From positions 1 to 42,332 of the IMG/VR virus record IMGVR_UViG_3300034024_000096: 42,332 nt of DNA; one strand, given 5' to 3'. Shown one piece after another: positions 32,992 to 39,466 of this stretch. Both the position numbers and the translations under genes were made by a program. Position 1 is the first letter of the stretch. Each line of letters begins with the position of its first letter. The stretch comes from a virus. A model generated the notes under the pieces. It searched no databases, had not been told where the DNA came from, and saw only the letters and a list, made by a program, of their open reading frames with translations.

Positions 32992-33576
32992 ATGACTGTC
33001 GAGGAGATCAAGGCCGAGTTGCGGCGGCGCAACCTTAGCCAGCGAGACTTGGCGCAGGCCATCGGCATGCACGAAAATCATCTCTCAAAAGCGTTAAGCG
33101 GCACCCGACAGTTCAAGGTAACAGAGATGGACGCCATCCGCGCCGAGCTGGCGCCGGATCCTGAAGACGACGATCAAGCTATCCGAACGGTGCCTCTACT
33201 GGGGGAAGTCCCCGCTGGTAAGTTCCAGCCAGCAGAGCAGGTGGGTGGCCGTAGATGGGCGGTTTCCGATCCAGAGACCCCAGCACGTGCATACGCGCTG
33301 ACGGTCAAAGGCGACTCAATGGATTTGGTTGTTCCAAATGGGGCCACCCTTGTCATCGATCCTGACGACACCGCATTTTGGCCCGGTCGCCGCTACGTGG
33401 TCAGGACCGAGGACGGTCAGACCACCTTTAAGGAATACCAGGAGGGGCCCGCTCGGCTCGTGCCCTGCTCAAGCAATGACGAGCACAAAGAGATCATGCT
33501 CGGGCACGAACCTGTGAACGTGCTGGGGCGGGTGTTCTCGTATTCGATGCGCGATGTGCCGCGGCGCAAAGCCTAG
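32992..33576 (+). CDS. S24-type self-cleaving phage repressor (CI/LexA-like)
   Basis: The 194-residue protein starts at the ATG at 32992. Residues 3-50 are an HTH (NLSQRDLAQAIGMHENHLSKALSGTRQFKVTEMD). Then comes a peptidase S24 domain with the likely autocleavage bond Ala75-Gly76 in GEVPAGKF, nucleophile Ser109 in VKGDSM and general-base Lys147 in TTFKEY. Such repressors keep the prophage silent and are cut with help of RecA after DNA damage, so induction by the SOS response is expected. It is divergent from the Cro-like gene with operators O1-O3 between, and the same operators lie before the rightward operon. Confidence 0.93.
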   Translation: MTVEEIKAELRRRNLSQRDLAQAIGMHENHLSKALSGTRQFKVTEMDAIRAELAPDPEDDDQAIRTVPLLGEVPAGKFQPAEQVGGRRWAVSDPETPARAYALTVKGDSMDLVVPNGATLVIDPDDTAFWPGRRYVVRTEDGQTTFKEYQEGPARLVPCSSNDEHKEIMLGHEPVNVLGRVFSYSMRDVPRRKA

Positions 33577-33814
33577 CGTACTCGTACTCATGGATGCTTT
33601 CGATTTCGGCGCCAGCTGACACGTAGAAGCGCCGGTCTTCATCATAGCTGCCGAGGCCCTTCTCGAGTGCGTCTGCATTGGCAGCGCGCCGTGAGGTGCG
33701 CCAGGGCCCCTCGGCCTTTCCGAACAAAGTTACGCGATACAGGTGCACGAAGTCCTCCGAATCAGCAGGTGCCCCAAGAACATATACAGAACGGCCAACC
33801 GGTGCGAGTCTCAA
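33494..33814 (-). CDS. Small hypothetical protein convergent with repressor
   Basis: The frame codes for LAPVGRSVYVLGAP, DFVHLYRVTLFGKAEGPWRTSRRAANADALEKGLGSYDEDRRFYVSAG and IESIHEYEYARLC, clearly protein-like, and it resembles short unassigned sphingomonad phage proteins. The only usable start is the TTG at 33814 (106 residues) without ribosome binding site. Operator O4 lies just upstream, so it may also be repressed in the lysogen. Its last 28 codons overlap the 3' end of the repressor gene on the other strand. Function unknown. Confidence 0.5.
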   Translation of the reverse strand: MRLAPVGRSVYVLGAPADSEDFVHLYRVTLFGKAEGPWRTSRRAANADALEKGLGSYDEDRRFYVSAGAEIESIHEYEYARLCAAAHRASNTRTPAPARSQVRARA

Positions 33815-33817
33815 GTC

Positions 33818-33830
33818 TGCGATTGTCGCA
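33818..33830. promoter_or_regulatory. Operator O4
   Basis: TGCGATTGTCGCA, a perfect inverted repeat with central TTG, 35 bases from O5, between the minus-strand gene 33494-33814 and the rightward operon. Confidence 0.8.
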
Positions 33831-33840
33831 ATCTTTCTGA

Positions 33841-33869
33841 TTGACGCGAGTTTGCGATTGTCGCATATC
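33841..33869 (+). promoter_or_regulatory. Rightward promoter PR
   Basis: TTGACG (33841-33846) as -35, an exact 17-base spacer and CATATC (33864-33869) as -10. Operator O5 lies between them and overlaps the -10, the same geometry as at PL. It should drive 33893-37340. Confidence 0.72.
33853..33865. promoter_or_regulatory. Operator O5
   Basis: TGCGATTGTCGCA, identical to O4, placed between the -35 and -10 of the rightward promoter. Confidence 0.82.
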
Positions 33870-33892
33870 GGTCTCAGCAATCGGAGACTGTG

Positions 33893-34345
33893 ATGCTTCA
33901 TGAGCAGATTACCCCAGACCCGGACGTGGAGCAGGCGATCGCCGACTTCCTTCCGGTCGTCGCCGAGATATGGGAACGCACTGCACGGCTTTTGAAGATG
34001 AAGGCCGGTTCGCCTGGCCGCAACGCCGAGCGGCAAGAAGTTCACGAGCTCACGACCCGGGTTCAGGCGCGCGCTACTCGTCTGGGTCTGACCACTGATC
34101 AGCTGCTGGTTATGGTGAACGACGCGCTGGATCTGCGGGCGCGGCGCGGCCGGGCGGCGCCGGCACGGCCCACCGCCCGCACGCTGTTGGCGCGCGTCAC
34201 GGCCGATCAGGCTGCGGTTGCGGAATCGGAGCTTCAGGTTCGCGCGGCCCAGGCCAAGCTCGCTGCGTCGCGCGCGGCTCTCAATGCCAGCGAGGGCGCG
34301 TATCGCGCCTGGTCGGGCGGCAAGCTTGTCGAGCATGCGTCATGA
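33893..34345 (+). CDS. First gene of rightward operon, helical protein of unknown function
   Basis: The 150-residue protein starts at the ATG at 33893 with GGAG at 33883-33886. It is almost all helix: an acidic N-terminal part (DPDVEQAIADFLPVVAEIWERTARLLKM), a basic middle and a C-terminal coiled-coil-like stretch (ADQAAVAESELQVRAAQAKLAASRAALNASEGAYRAW). I know no family for it. As the first gene behind a repressed promoter it would be made immediately on induction, so a regulatory or host-takeover function is possible but unproven. Confidence 0.65.
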   Translation: MLHEQITPDPDVEQAIADFLPVVAEIWERTARLLKMKAGSPGRNAERQEVHELTTRVQARATRLGLTTDQLLVMVNDALDLRARRGRAAPARPTARTLLARVTADQAAVAESELQVRAAQAKLAASRAALNASEGAYRAWSGGKLVEHAS

Positions 34346-34470
34346 CGCCGGGCTTCTACGACCCTCACACGCGCACCTTCCGTCCATTCTGTCGGCAGGC
34401 GTTGCTCACAATGGCCTTGGGCCCTTTGGCGGGTCTGCTGGTTGCGCTGGTCATGGCGGTGCTGCCGTGA
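34342..34470 (+). CDS. Small membrane protein, 42 residues
   Basis: The frame starts in an ATGA overlap with the previous gene (34342-34345) and ends in a TGATG overlap with the next, which strongly supports translation. The product has a polar start (TPGFYDPHTRTFRPFCRQ) and one membrane helix (about residues 20-41, LLTMALGPLAGLLVALVMAVL). It may be a superinfection-exclusion or other membrane micropeptide; function unknown. Confidence 0.6.
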   Translation: MTPGFYDPHTRTFRPFCRQALLTMALGPLAGLLVALVMAVLP

Positions 34471-34742
34471 TGCGCCACCCGCTCGATTTCTCCGCGCCCC
34501 GCATCAGCGACCTGCCGGCTGACGAAGCCAAGGCTGCGATGCTGGAGCGCGACGCTGCGGCCCGCGCCGCTTGGTGGGCCGGTCGTCAGCGCCGGCCGCT
34601 GGGTACCCGCATTCGTGACTTGCTGCTTCCCCCAGCCTCGGCCGCACACCCCCCGGCGGCTTCCACCCCCCTGGTCGGCGCGTTCGAGGCGCGCGCCGAC
34701 CATATTGCCGGCGCTGGCAATATGGTCGGGGAACAGGGCTGA
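34470..34742 (+). CDS. Small hypothetical protein, 90 residues
   Basis: It begins at the ATG at 34470 (TGATG overlap) and ends in a TGATG overlap with the next gene. The N-terminal part PLDFSAPRISDLPADEAKAAMLERDAAARAAWWAGR is helical and acidic-basic; the C-terminal part is Pro/Ala-rich. A 14-bp perfect inverted repeat (34696-34729) lies within the last codons. No family recognised. Confidence 0.55.
   Translation: MRHPLDFSAPRISDLPADEAKAAMLERDAAARAAWWAGRQRRPLGTRIRDLLLPPASAAHPPAASTPLVGAFEARADHIAGAGNMVGEQG
34696..34729. repeat. 14-bp perfect inverted repeat at gene end
   Basis: CCGACCATATTGCC (34696-34709) and GGCAATATGGTCGG (34716-34729) are exactly complementary with a six-base loop. The stem contains unusual AT-rich bases for this region. 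It lies at the 3' end of the 90-residue gene and 13 bases before the next start; possible attenuator or protein-binding site. Confidence 0.75.
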
Positions 34743-35113
34743 TGGCTGCCGGTCTGCCAATCTGCGGCCCGGGCGAGCTGCTGCTGCCGGAGACGGTGCA
34801 TATCACGCCCTCGAACATCAATCCGTGGCGCGGCGTGCGCCGGCCGGAGAGCCGCTACACGCAGGATCAGCTTCGGATGCTGCATTCGCGCGGCGACGAT
34901 CCCGACACGGTCGAAGACGTGATCGTGCGGCAGAGCGCGAGCCGCCGCGAAAGGTGGTGGCCGGGCCCGAACGCGCCGGTCTTCCTGATGCCGTGCCCAG
35001 TCATTCAGCGCCGCAGGAGCGGCGAGCAGCTGCTGGTCATCACGCCCGCGGGCCACCGCAAGTGGGTCTACGCCGACGGGGCGATCACGAAAGGCAAGAG
35101 ATGGTCGAAGTGA
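34742..35113 (+). CDS. Hypothetical protein, 123 residues
   Basis: The product has a probable beta-rich body with LPICGPGELLLPETVHITPSNINPWRG, a helix around RYTQDQLRMLHSRGDDPDTVEDVI and strands with VFLMPCPVIQRRRSGEQLLVITPAGHRKWVYADG. It overlaps the previous stop (TGATG) and runs 13 bases into the acyl carrier protein gene. I do not know the family. It belongs to the operon between PR and the integrase. Confidence 0.6.
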   Translation: MAAGLPICGPGELLLPETVHITPSNINPWRGVRRPESRYTQDQLRMLHSRGDDPDTVEDVIVRQSASRRERWWPGPNAPVFLMPCPVIQRRRSGEQLLVITPAGHRKWVYADGAITKGKRWSK

Positions 35114-35358
35114 CCGATACCGCCCGGCGCGTCCGGCGCGTGATCCAGATGAGCCTTGGCGTCATGCCGGAGGAGACGAAGGACGATGCGCGCCTGCTTG
35201 AGGACCTTGGCGCCGATAGCCTGGACTGCATCGAGATCGCGATGAGCCTGGAGGACGAGTTCGGCGTGTCGCTCACCGACGACGACGCGGCGGCCATGAT
35301 GACGGTCGGCGGTGCCGTGCGGCTGATCGAGAAGCTGCGGGGAGGGGAGGGCGCATGA
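35101..35358 (+). CDS. Acyl carrier protein
   Basis: The 85-residue protein starts at the ATG at 35101. It has the four-helix ACP pattern with ARRVRRVIQMSLGVMPEETKDDARLLEDLGADSLDCIEIAMSLEDEFGVSLTDDDA. Ser40 in GADSLD is the expected phosphopantetheine attachment site. ACPs carry acyl chains in fatty acid, lipid A or polyketide synthesis. No synthase or acyltransferase is near, so it would have to use host enzymes, or serve as a regulator or substrate donor for a modification. Similar ACPs occur in some alphaproteobacterial phages but their use there is unclear. Confidence 0.9.
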   Translation: MVEVTDTARRVRRVIQMSLGVMPEETKDDARLLEDLGADSLDCIEIAMSLEDEFGVSLTDDDAAAMMTVGGAVRLIEKLRGGEGA

Positions 35359-35819
35359 TCGACTACACCTCACCCGAGGATATGCTCGCCTGGGCCCGCT
35401 CCCGGCTGCAGCGCACGCCCGACTTCATCATCGGGGAGGCTGACCGGCCATATATGCGCCGCTGGTGGATCATTCCGCGCAATGTCGGCTGTAACGTTTA
35501 CTTGCACGAAATCTTGCGGAGCGACGACGATCGCGCGCTTCACGACCATCCCTGGGACAATACATCGATGTTGCTGGACGGCAGCTATGTCGAGCACACC
35601 CCTGCGGGCTCGTTTCTCCGCGAGGCGGGCAGCGTCGTTCATCGCCAAGCGACAGACGCGCACCGGCTGGAGGTTCTCGAAGGCGGGCGAGCTCTGTCGC
35701 TTTTCATGACAGGTCCGAAGCTGCGGGAGTGGGGCTTCCACTGCCCGAAGGGCTGGGTGCACTGGCGCGACTTCACCGGCGGCGCAAACGGCGAAATCGT
35801 CGGTCGGGGCTGTGACTGA
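35355..35819 (+). CDS. Cupin-like protein
   Basis: The 154-residue protein overlaps the ACP gene by four bases (ATGA). It has the small cupin-type barrel pattern: YMRRWWIIPRNVGCNVYLHEILRSDDDRALHDHPWDNTSMLLDGSYVEHTPAG, then RQATDAHRLEVLEGGRALSLFMTGPKLREWGFHCPKGWVHW. Metal-binding residues likely include His in LHDHPW and in AHRL. Members are found in several phages; substrate unknown. The pairing with an ACP gene raises the thought of a shared small-molecule or lipid modification, which is speculative. Confidence 0.75.
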   Translation: MIDYTSPEDMLAWARSRLQRTPDFIIGEADRPYMRRWWIIPRNVGCNVYLHEILRSDDDRALHDHPWDNTSMLLDGSYVEHTPAGSFLREAGSVVHRQATDAHRLEVLEGGRALSLFMTGPKLREWGFHCPKGWVHWRDFTGGANGEIVGRGCD

Positions 35820-36061
35820 TGGGTCTCCCGCTCGCCAAGCTGCCCGAGTGGCCGGCCGCGATGAACCGCCCGTGGGCGCTCGCCTATACCGGCGTGTCAG
35901 AGGCGCAGATGCGGCTGTGGCAGCGTACCGGGCGCGTGCGCTTCAAGGCGAGCGGGCCCAAGGGCGAGCTGCTCGCGCGCCGGGTCGATCTGGACGCAGC
36001 GCTGGCCGATCTCTTCGCGATCGTCGACACGTCAGAGGACCTCTCCTTTGGCGACGACTAA
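35819..36061 (+). CDS. Excisionase-like small DNA-binding protein
   Basis: The 80-residue protein, ATG at 35819, contains a winged-helix-like pattern WALAYTGVSEAQMRLWQRTGRVRFKASGPKGELLARRVDLDAALADL. It lies directly before the integrase gene, which starts inside its last codons (TTG at 36048). Such small MerR/Xis-like proteins commonly set the direction of recombination. The function is inferred from place and fold. Confidence 0.7.
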   Translation: MGLPLAKLPEWPAAMNRPWALAYTGVSEAQMRLWQRTGRVRFKASGPKGELLARRVDLDAALADLFAIVDTSEDLSFGDD

Positions 36062-37340
36062 GCTGCCGGCCTACGTCCAGAAGAAGAGACTGGCGACGGG
36101 CGCGACCGCGCACTTCTGGGTTCGGCCGCAATGGGCACACCCGGATCACGCGCGCAGCGAAGATCCGAAGAAGCGCCGGCTGGCGGTTCGCAACGGCCGG
36201 ACCTGCCCGATCGAATCGGAGCCGCTCGGCACGGACGTCGGCGTGGCCATTCAGAAGGGCGAAGCCCTCACCGAAGCCTTCCGACAGTGGTGCGCAGGCG
36301 TCGACTCCAGCCGGGTGGCCGGCACTATCCGCTGGCTCTTCGCCTGGTATCGGGAGCAGGACGAGTTCACCGACCTGAAGTACAAGACCCGGAAGGGCTA
36401 TGGCGAGGCGATGGATCAGGTCTCCGAGATGCCCATGAAGGTGGGGGTCTTCGGCGAGAAGCGCGCCAAGGCGATCGACACCGAGACCGCGGACAAGCTC
36501 TACAGCCGGGCGCGGAAGAAACACGGCGAGCGCCAGGGCGCTTATATGATGCAGGTCTGCCGGCTGGTGTGGAACTTGGCCGGTCGCCGCACGCGCGAGA
36601 CCGGCATCAAGCATAAGGAGAACCCCTTCAGCGGCATGGGCATCGCCAGCAGCTCGGGAAAGGGGAAGGGCAACATGGCCGCGACCCGGGCGCAGTTCGA
36701 TGCCTATCGCGCCGCAGCGCGCGAGATGGGCAAGCAGAGCATGGTGACCGCAGCCGTGCTCTGCTTCGAGGGCTGCCAGCGGGTCTGGGATGCGTTCGGG
36801 TTCGTCGACCCCGACGGGCGCGACACGCGCGGCATTATGTGGGAAGGCTATCGCCCAGGCGAATATCTCGACCTGATCCAGTCGAAGACCGGCAACTATG
36901 TCCGGATCCCGCTTGCGGACGTCGTTATGGTGGACGGCAAGCCGGAGCGGGTTCAGCTCTATCCCGATCTGGAGGAGGAGCTGTCGCGCAGCGCCGCGGC
37001 CGAGCGGGCGCGGACGGGCAGGGAGCCCACCGGCATCATCGTGCGCGATGAGCGCACCGGCCAGGCGTACAGCGAGAGCTATATGTCGAAGCTGCACCGA
37101 CGGGTGCGTGCGAAGGCCAGCCTGCCGGCGGACGTGCGCTTCACCAGCTTCCGGCACGGCGGCACGACAGAGATCGGCGATGCTGGCGAGGCCGACCCGC
37201 GCGCGGCCACCGGTCACAAGACGCTCGATACGACCGCAATCTACAACAAGGCGAACCTGGAGAAGGCGCGCCGCATCGCGCTGCTCCGCCGGCAGCACGT
37301 CGCCATGCTCACGGCCGGTGACGACGGCGAGGATGGCTGA
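36048..37340 (+). CDS. int: Tyrosine recombinase (phage integrase)
   Basis: The 430-residue protein starts at a TTG (36048) within the excisionase-like gene, after AGAGGACC. The core-binding domain is at about 85-180 and the catalytic domain at 215-425. Likely catalytic residues are Arg245 (FEGCQRVWDAF), Lys280 (QSKTGNYV), Arg369 (FTSFRHGG, where the usual first His is Thr366), His390 (TGHKTL) and nucleophile Tyr399 (TAIYNK). It should integrate the phage at a host att site. No att duplication or tRNA gene could be found in the window. Confidence 0.95.
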   Translation: MATTKLPAYVQKKRLATGATAHFWVRPQWAHPDHARSEDPKKRRLAVRNGRTCPIESEPLGTDVGVAIQKGEALTEAFRQWCAGVDSSRVAGTIRWLFAWYREQDEFTDLKYKTRKGYGEAMDQVSEMPMKVGVFGEKRAKAIDTETADKLYSRARKKHGERQGAYMMQVCRLVWNLAGRRTRETGIKHKENPFSGMGIASSSGKGKGNMAATRAQFDAYRAAAREMGKQSMVTAAVLCFEGCQRVWDAFGFVDPDGRDTRGIMWEGYRPGEYLDLIQSKTGNYVRIPLADVVMVDGKPERVQLYPDLEEELSRSAAAERARTGREPTGIIVRDERTGQAYSESYMSKLHRRVRAKASLPADVRFTSFRHGGTTEIGDAGEADPRAATGHKTLDTTAIYNKANLEKARRIALLRRQHVAMLTAGDDGEDG

Positions 37341-37351
37341 CGCGCGCTTTG

Positions 37352-37537
37352 TTAAAGGTCCTTCACCAGACCGCCCGCTGCGGCGGTCACGTCACAGTGG
37401 GCCTGCGCCTCTTCGAACGTGGGAAATGGCTCGGCAGAAACGCCTTCCTCGGTAATCACCACGGATAGGAAAGGGAAGTGCGGCTCAGGCGGGTCGTAGA
37501 CCGCGATGGCACCACCCAGGGACTTCGGCTTATTCAC
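37352..37537 (-). CDS. Small hypothetical protein, 61 residues
   Basis: It starts at a GTG at 37537 with AAGGA 7 bases upstream and ends 11 bases from the integrase stop, convergent to it. The product (AIAVYDPPEPHFPFLSVVITEEGVSAEPFPTFEEAQAHC) looks like a small alpha/beta protein, and its acidic-aromatic pattern recurs in short alphaproteobacterial hypotheticals. Function unknown. The remaining gap to 37660 shows no gene. Confidence 0.6.
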   Translation of the reverse strand: MNKPKSLGGAIAVYDPPEPHFPFLSVVITEEGVSAEPFPTFEEAQAHCDVTAAAGGLVKDL

Positions 37538-37660
37538 GACTCGATCCTTTGCTCGTCATGCGGGGCGGCCCTGCTAAGGTCGGCGCTGAGTGGGTCAACC
37601 CGGTCGAAGGCGTGCGAAGCGGCATTGACCGAATCGGCCCGTGCCGCGCACCATCTCGCC

Positions 37661-37804
37661 ATGGCTGAACCAACTGACGAAGAGCGCCGCTTGATGGCTC
37701 TGACGGACGAGGACATCCTCGAGGCGATCCGCGGTTGCGACATTGAGGACCCCAGGACGGAGCTGCTCTACGGCGAGGCCGAGCGCCGCAACATCGACAT
37801 ATGA
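37661..37804 (+). CDS. Small acidic protein, 47 residues
   Basis: The frame begins at the ATG at 37661, has no clear ribosome binding site and ends in an ATGA overlap with the next small gene. The product, MAEPTDEERRLMALTDEDIL and on to AERRNIDI, is a helical acidic micropeptide. The overlap with a membrane micropeptide suggests they act together. Family unknown. Confidence 0.5.
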   Translation: MAEPTDEERRLMALTDEDILEAIRGCDIEDPRTELLYGEAERRNIDI

Positions 37805-37899
37805 CGCCTGAGACCGCGAGCCGCCGTGCGCGTGCCTTTCTGCTTTGGAACTTGGTCGGCATCGTAGCCTTGGTGGCGATCGTCGCCATCGCGTTCTGA
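37801..37899 (+). CDS. Single-pass membrane micropeptide, 32 residues
   Basis: It starts in the ATGA overlap (37801-37804). The product has a basic start (TPETASRRARAF) and one membrane helix (LLWNLVGIVALVAIVAIAF) ending at the stop, so it would insert with its N-terminus in the cytoplasm. The next gene starts 4 bases later. Function unknown. Confidence 0.5.
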   Translation: MTPETASRRARAFLLWNLVGIVALVAIVAIAF

Positions 37900-37903
37900 C
37901 CCC

Positions 37904-38497
37904 ATGTGCAACCGGTACCGGATGACGGCTAAACAGGCCGAGCTAGCCGCCCGCTTCGGGGTCGAGCCGATTTACGAGCCTGACGAGAGCTTCCCGCCAC
38001 CAGAGCTGTTTCCGAAACGCATGGGCTGGGTCGTGCGCGAGGATGGCGGCCGGCGCGTCCTGGACGTGATGCAATGGGGCGTGCCGCTGACGATGAAGGG
38101 CGCCAAGGGCCAGCCGATCACAAAGAGCGTGACCAACGTGCGCAACCTCACCAGCCCGTTTTGGAAAAGCACGATCGGCAAGCCGGACTTCCGCTGTCTC
38201 GTGCCCGTGACCGACTTCTGCGAATGGGAAGGCGAGACTGGTGCCAAGCAGGAGCGTTGGTTCAGCGTGCCGTCGAGGCCGATCTTCGCTTTCGCCGGCG
38301 TCTGGCGGCCCAATGGGCAAGGCAGGTGCTTCGCCTTTCTGACCTGTGAGGCAAACGAGATCGTCAGGCCGATCCATCCCAAGGCTATGCCGGTCGTGCT
38401 GCACGATGAGGATTTCGCCGGCTGGTTGTCTGGCGAGTATGACAGCGTGTGTGCGCTCGCCTCACCTTACCCATCTCAGCTGATGGCAGTGAGCTAA
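37904..38497 (+). CDS. SRAP family protein (YedK/HMCES-like)
   Basis: The 197-residue protein begins Met-Cys2-Asn-Arg-Tyr, the hallmark of SRAP proteins, in which the exposed Cys2 forms a thiazolidine crosslink with abasic sites in single-stranded DNA. Other expected residues: Asn81 in NVRNLTSPFW, Glu107 in FCEWE and His158 in HPKAMPVVL. Length and motifs fit a complete, active protein. Phage and mobile-element copies are common and may protect damaged or modified DNA. It forms a short operon with the two micropeptides upstream. Confidence 0.94.
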   Translation: MCNRYRMTAKQAELAARFGVEPIYEPDESFPPPELFPKRMGWVVREDGGRRVLDVMQWGVPLTMKGAKGQPITKSVTNVRNLTSPFWKSTIGKPDFRCLVPVTDFCEWEGETGAKQERWFSVPSRPIFAFAGVWRPNGQGRCFAFLTCEANEIVRPIHPKAMPVVLHDEDFAGWLSGEYDSVCALASPYPSQLMAVS

Positions 38498-38711
38498 AGG
38501 AAGAGCGATTGCGCGCGAAGCTCAATGCGGCGGTTGCTTGTAAATAGGCTGGCGAACCCGCGGACCAAGCTCATCACTGGCGTACATGTAGCTTACAAAC
38601 CCGGCCGCACGGAACCGGAACCGTCCGAAGTCGCTTGGATTTAATCGTAGCCCGTTTCGGGCGGCTGCGCCTGAGAGACAATCGAGCTCCCGCCCTACGC
38701 AGGAGCTCCAT

Positions 38712-38951
38712 GTGCCTCGCTACTTCATGCACCTGATAGACGGCACCGACGAGATTCTTGATCCGGAGGGGATTGAGCTAGCACCTGAAGCAGTTCCGCG
38801 CGCGACCCTTGCAGCGGCACGCGATTGTATGGCTGGCGACGTTCACCAGGGATTGCTGAAGCTCAACTATCGGATCGAAGTGCGCGACGAGGCCAACAGC
38901 TTGGTGCATAGTCTGCCCTTCACCGAAGCGATCGTGATCGTCCCGGCTTAG
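38712..38951 (+). CDS. DUF6894 family small protein
   Basis: The 79-residue protein starts at a GTG at 38712 with AGGAG at 38701-38705. It has the pattern PRYFMHLIDGTDEILDPEGIEL, a central helix AVPRATLAAARDCMAGDV and final strands LNYRIEVRDEANSLVHSLPFTEAIVIV. These small proteins are very abundant in Rhizobiales and Sphingomonadales chromosomes and have no known role. The 214-base gap before it holds no gene, only a weak GCCCG-TTT-CGGGC hairpin at 38650-38662 that may end SRAP transcription. Confidence 0.85.
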   Translation: MPRYFMHLIDGTDEILDPEGIELAPEAVPRATLAAARDCMAGDVHQGLLKLNYRIEVRDEANSLVHSLPFTEAIVIVPA

Positions 38952-39076
38952 TCCGGCTTCTCCACGGGCTTATGCTTCACCAGCTTCGTGAGCCTGTCCT
39001 TAAAGCGCTCTGCGTCGCCGAGCAGATTCCCGAATGCGACAGAATGACGCGATGAGGGCTTGGCATCGAGGTCCAT
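38948..39076 (-). CDS. Possible 42-residue protein
   Basis: A frame from the ATG at 39076 codes for a basic peptide (SRHSVAFGNLLGDAERFKDRLTKLVKHK) that looks like a genuine helix but has no ribosome binding site. It may be a remnant of a longer gene, since the frame stays partly protein-like only at its end. It overlaps the end of the DUF6894 gene by four bases. Confidence 0.25.
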   Translation of the reverse strand: MDLDAKPSSRHSVAFGNLLGDAERFKDRLTKLVKHKPVEKPD

Positions 39077-39095
39077 CTGGGAGCAAGTAAGGGCA

Positions 39096-39167
39096 GGCGA
39101 GGTTGACGCTGCTTCGCGTCCCTTCTGGAAGGGGACACGTCTTGGAACGGCGAACGTCAACCTCGCC
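39096..39167. repeat. Long inverted repeat with nested hairpin
   Basis: GGCGAGGTTGACG (39096-39108) is the exact reverse complement of 39155-39167. The 46-base interior contains a further hairpin, CCCTTC-TG-GAAGGG (39120-39133). It lies in a 390-base stretch (39077-39466) with no convincing gene on either strand. It could be a structured RNA, a small mobile palindrome or a regulatory site. Confidence 0.7.
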
Positions 39168-39466
39168 CCTGATCCGATTTGGTGTCGGCCCAGGTTCCCC
39201 TGCCGCCGGCGCGAGAGCCCCGGGCAGCTGCGCCGAACTCAGACCACATCGTTGATGTCGGCCCTCGTTCCGGACGCAGCAGATTGTGTTCGAACCCGAG
39301 TCCGGGCGCAAGTCGGGACGAACAGCGAACGACGGATTACGCCGCTGAAATGATTCGTTTCGGCGCTGCGCGACTCGGCTGATCCCCGCCGTTTTCGAGA
39401 GCGTCGCGGGCGATTCCCACAGGTTCCAGAAAGCTGTGGATATTCGGGGCAGGCCGGATGCTTTCC

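Noticed and set aside
35943-37298. A 451-codon minus-strand open frame opposite the integrase
   Set aside because: The composition (A, R, G, L and P heavy, no domain pattern) is that of an antisense shadow in GC-rich DNA, and the integrase on the other strand has all its motifs.
39280-39315. A GTTCGAACCC segment that recalls a tRNA T-arm
   Set aside because: The flanks do not pair as a T-stem and no acceptor, D or anticodon arm can be formed around it.
39428-39440. A TGTGGATAT site similar to a DnaA box
   Set aside because: One near match without further boxes or an AT-rich unwinding region does not support an origin.
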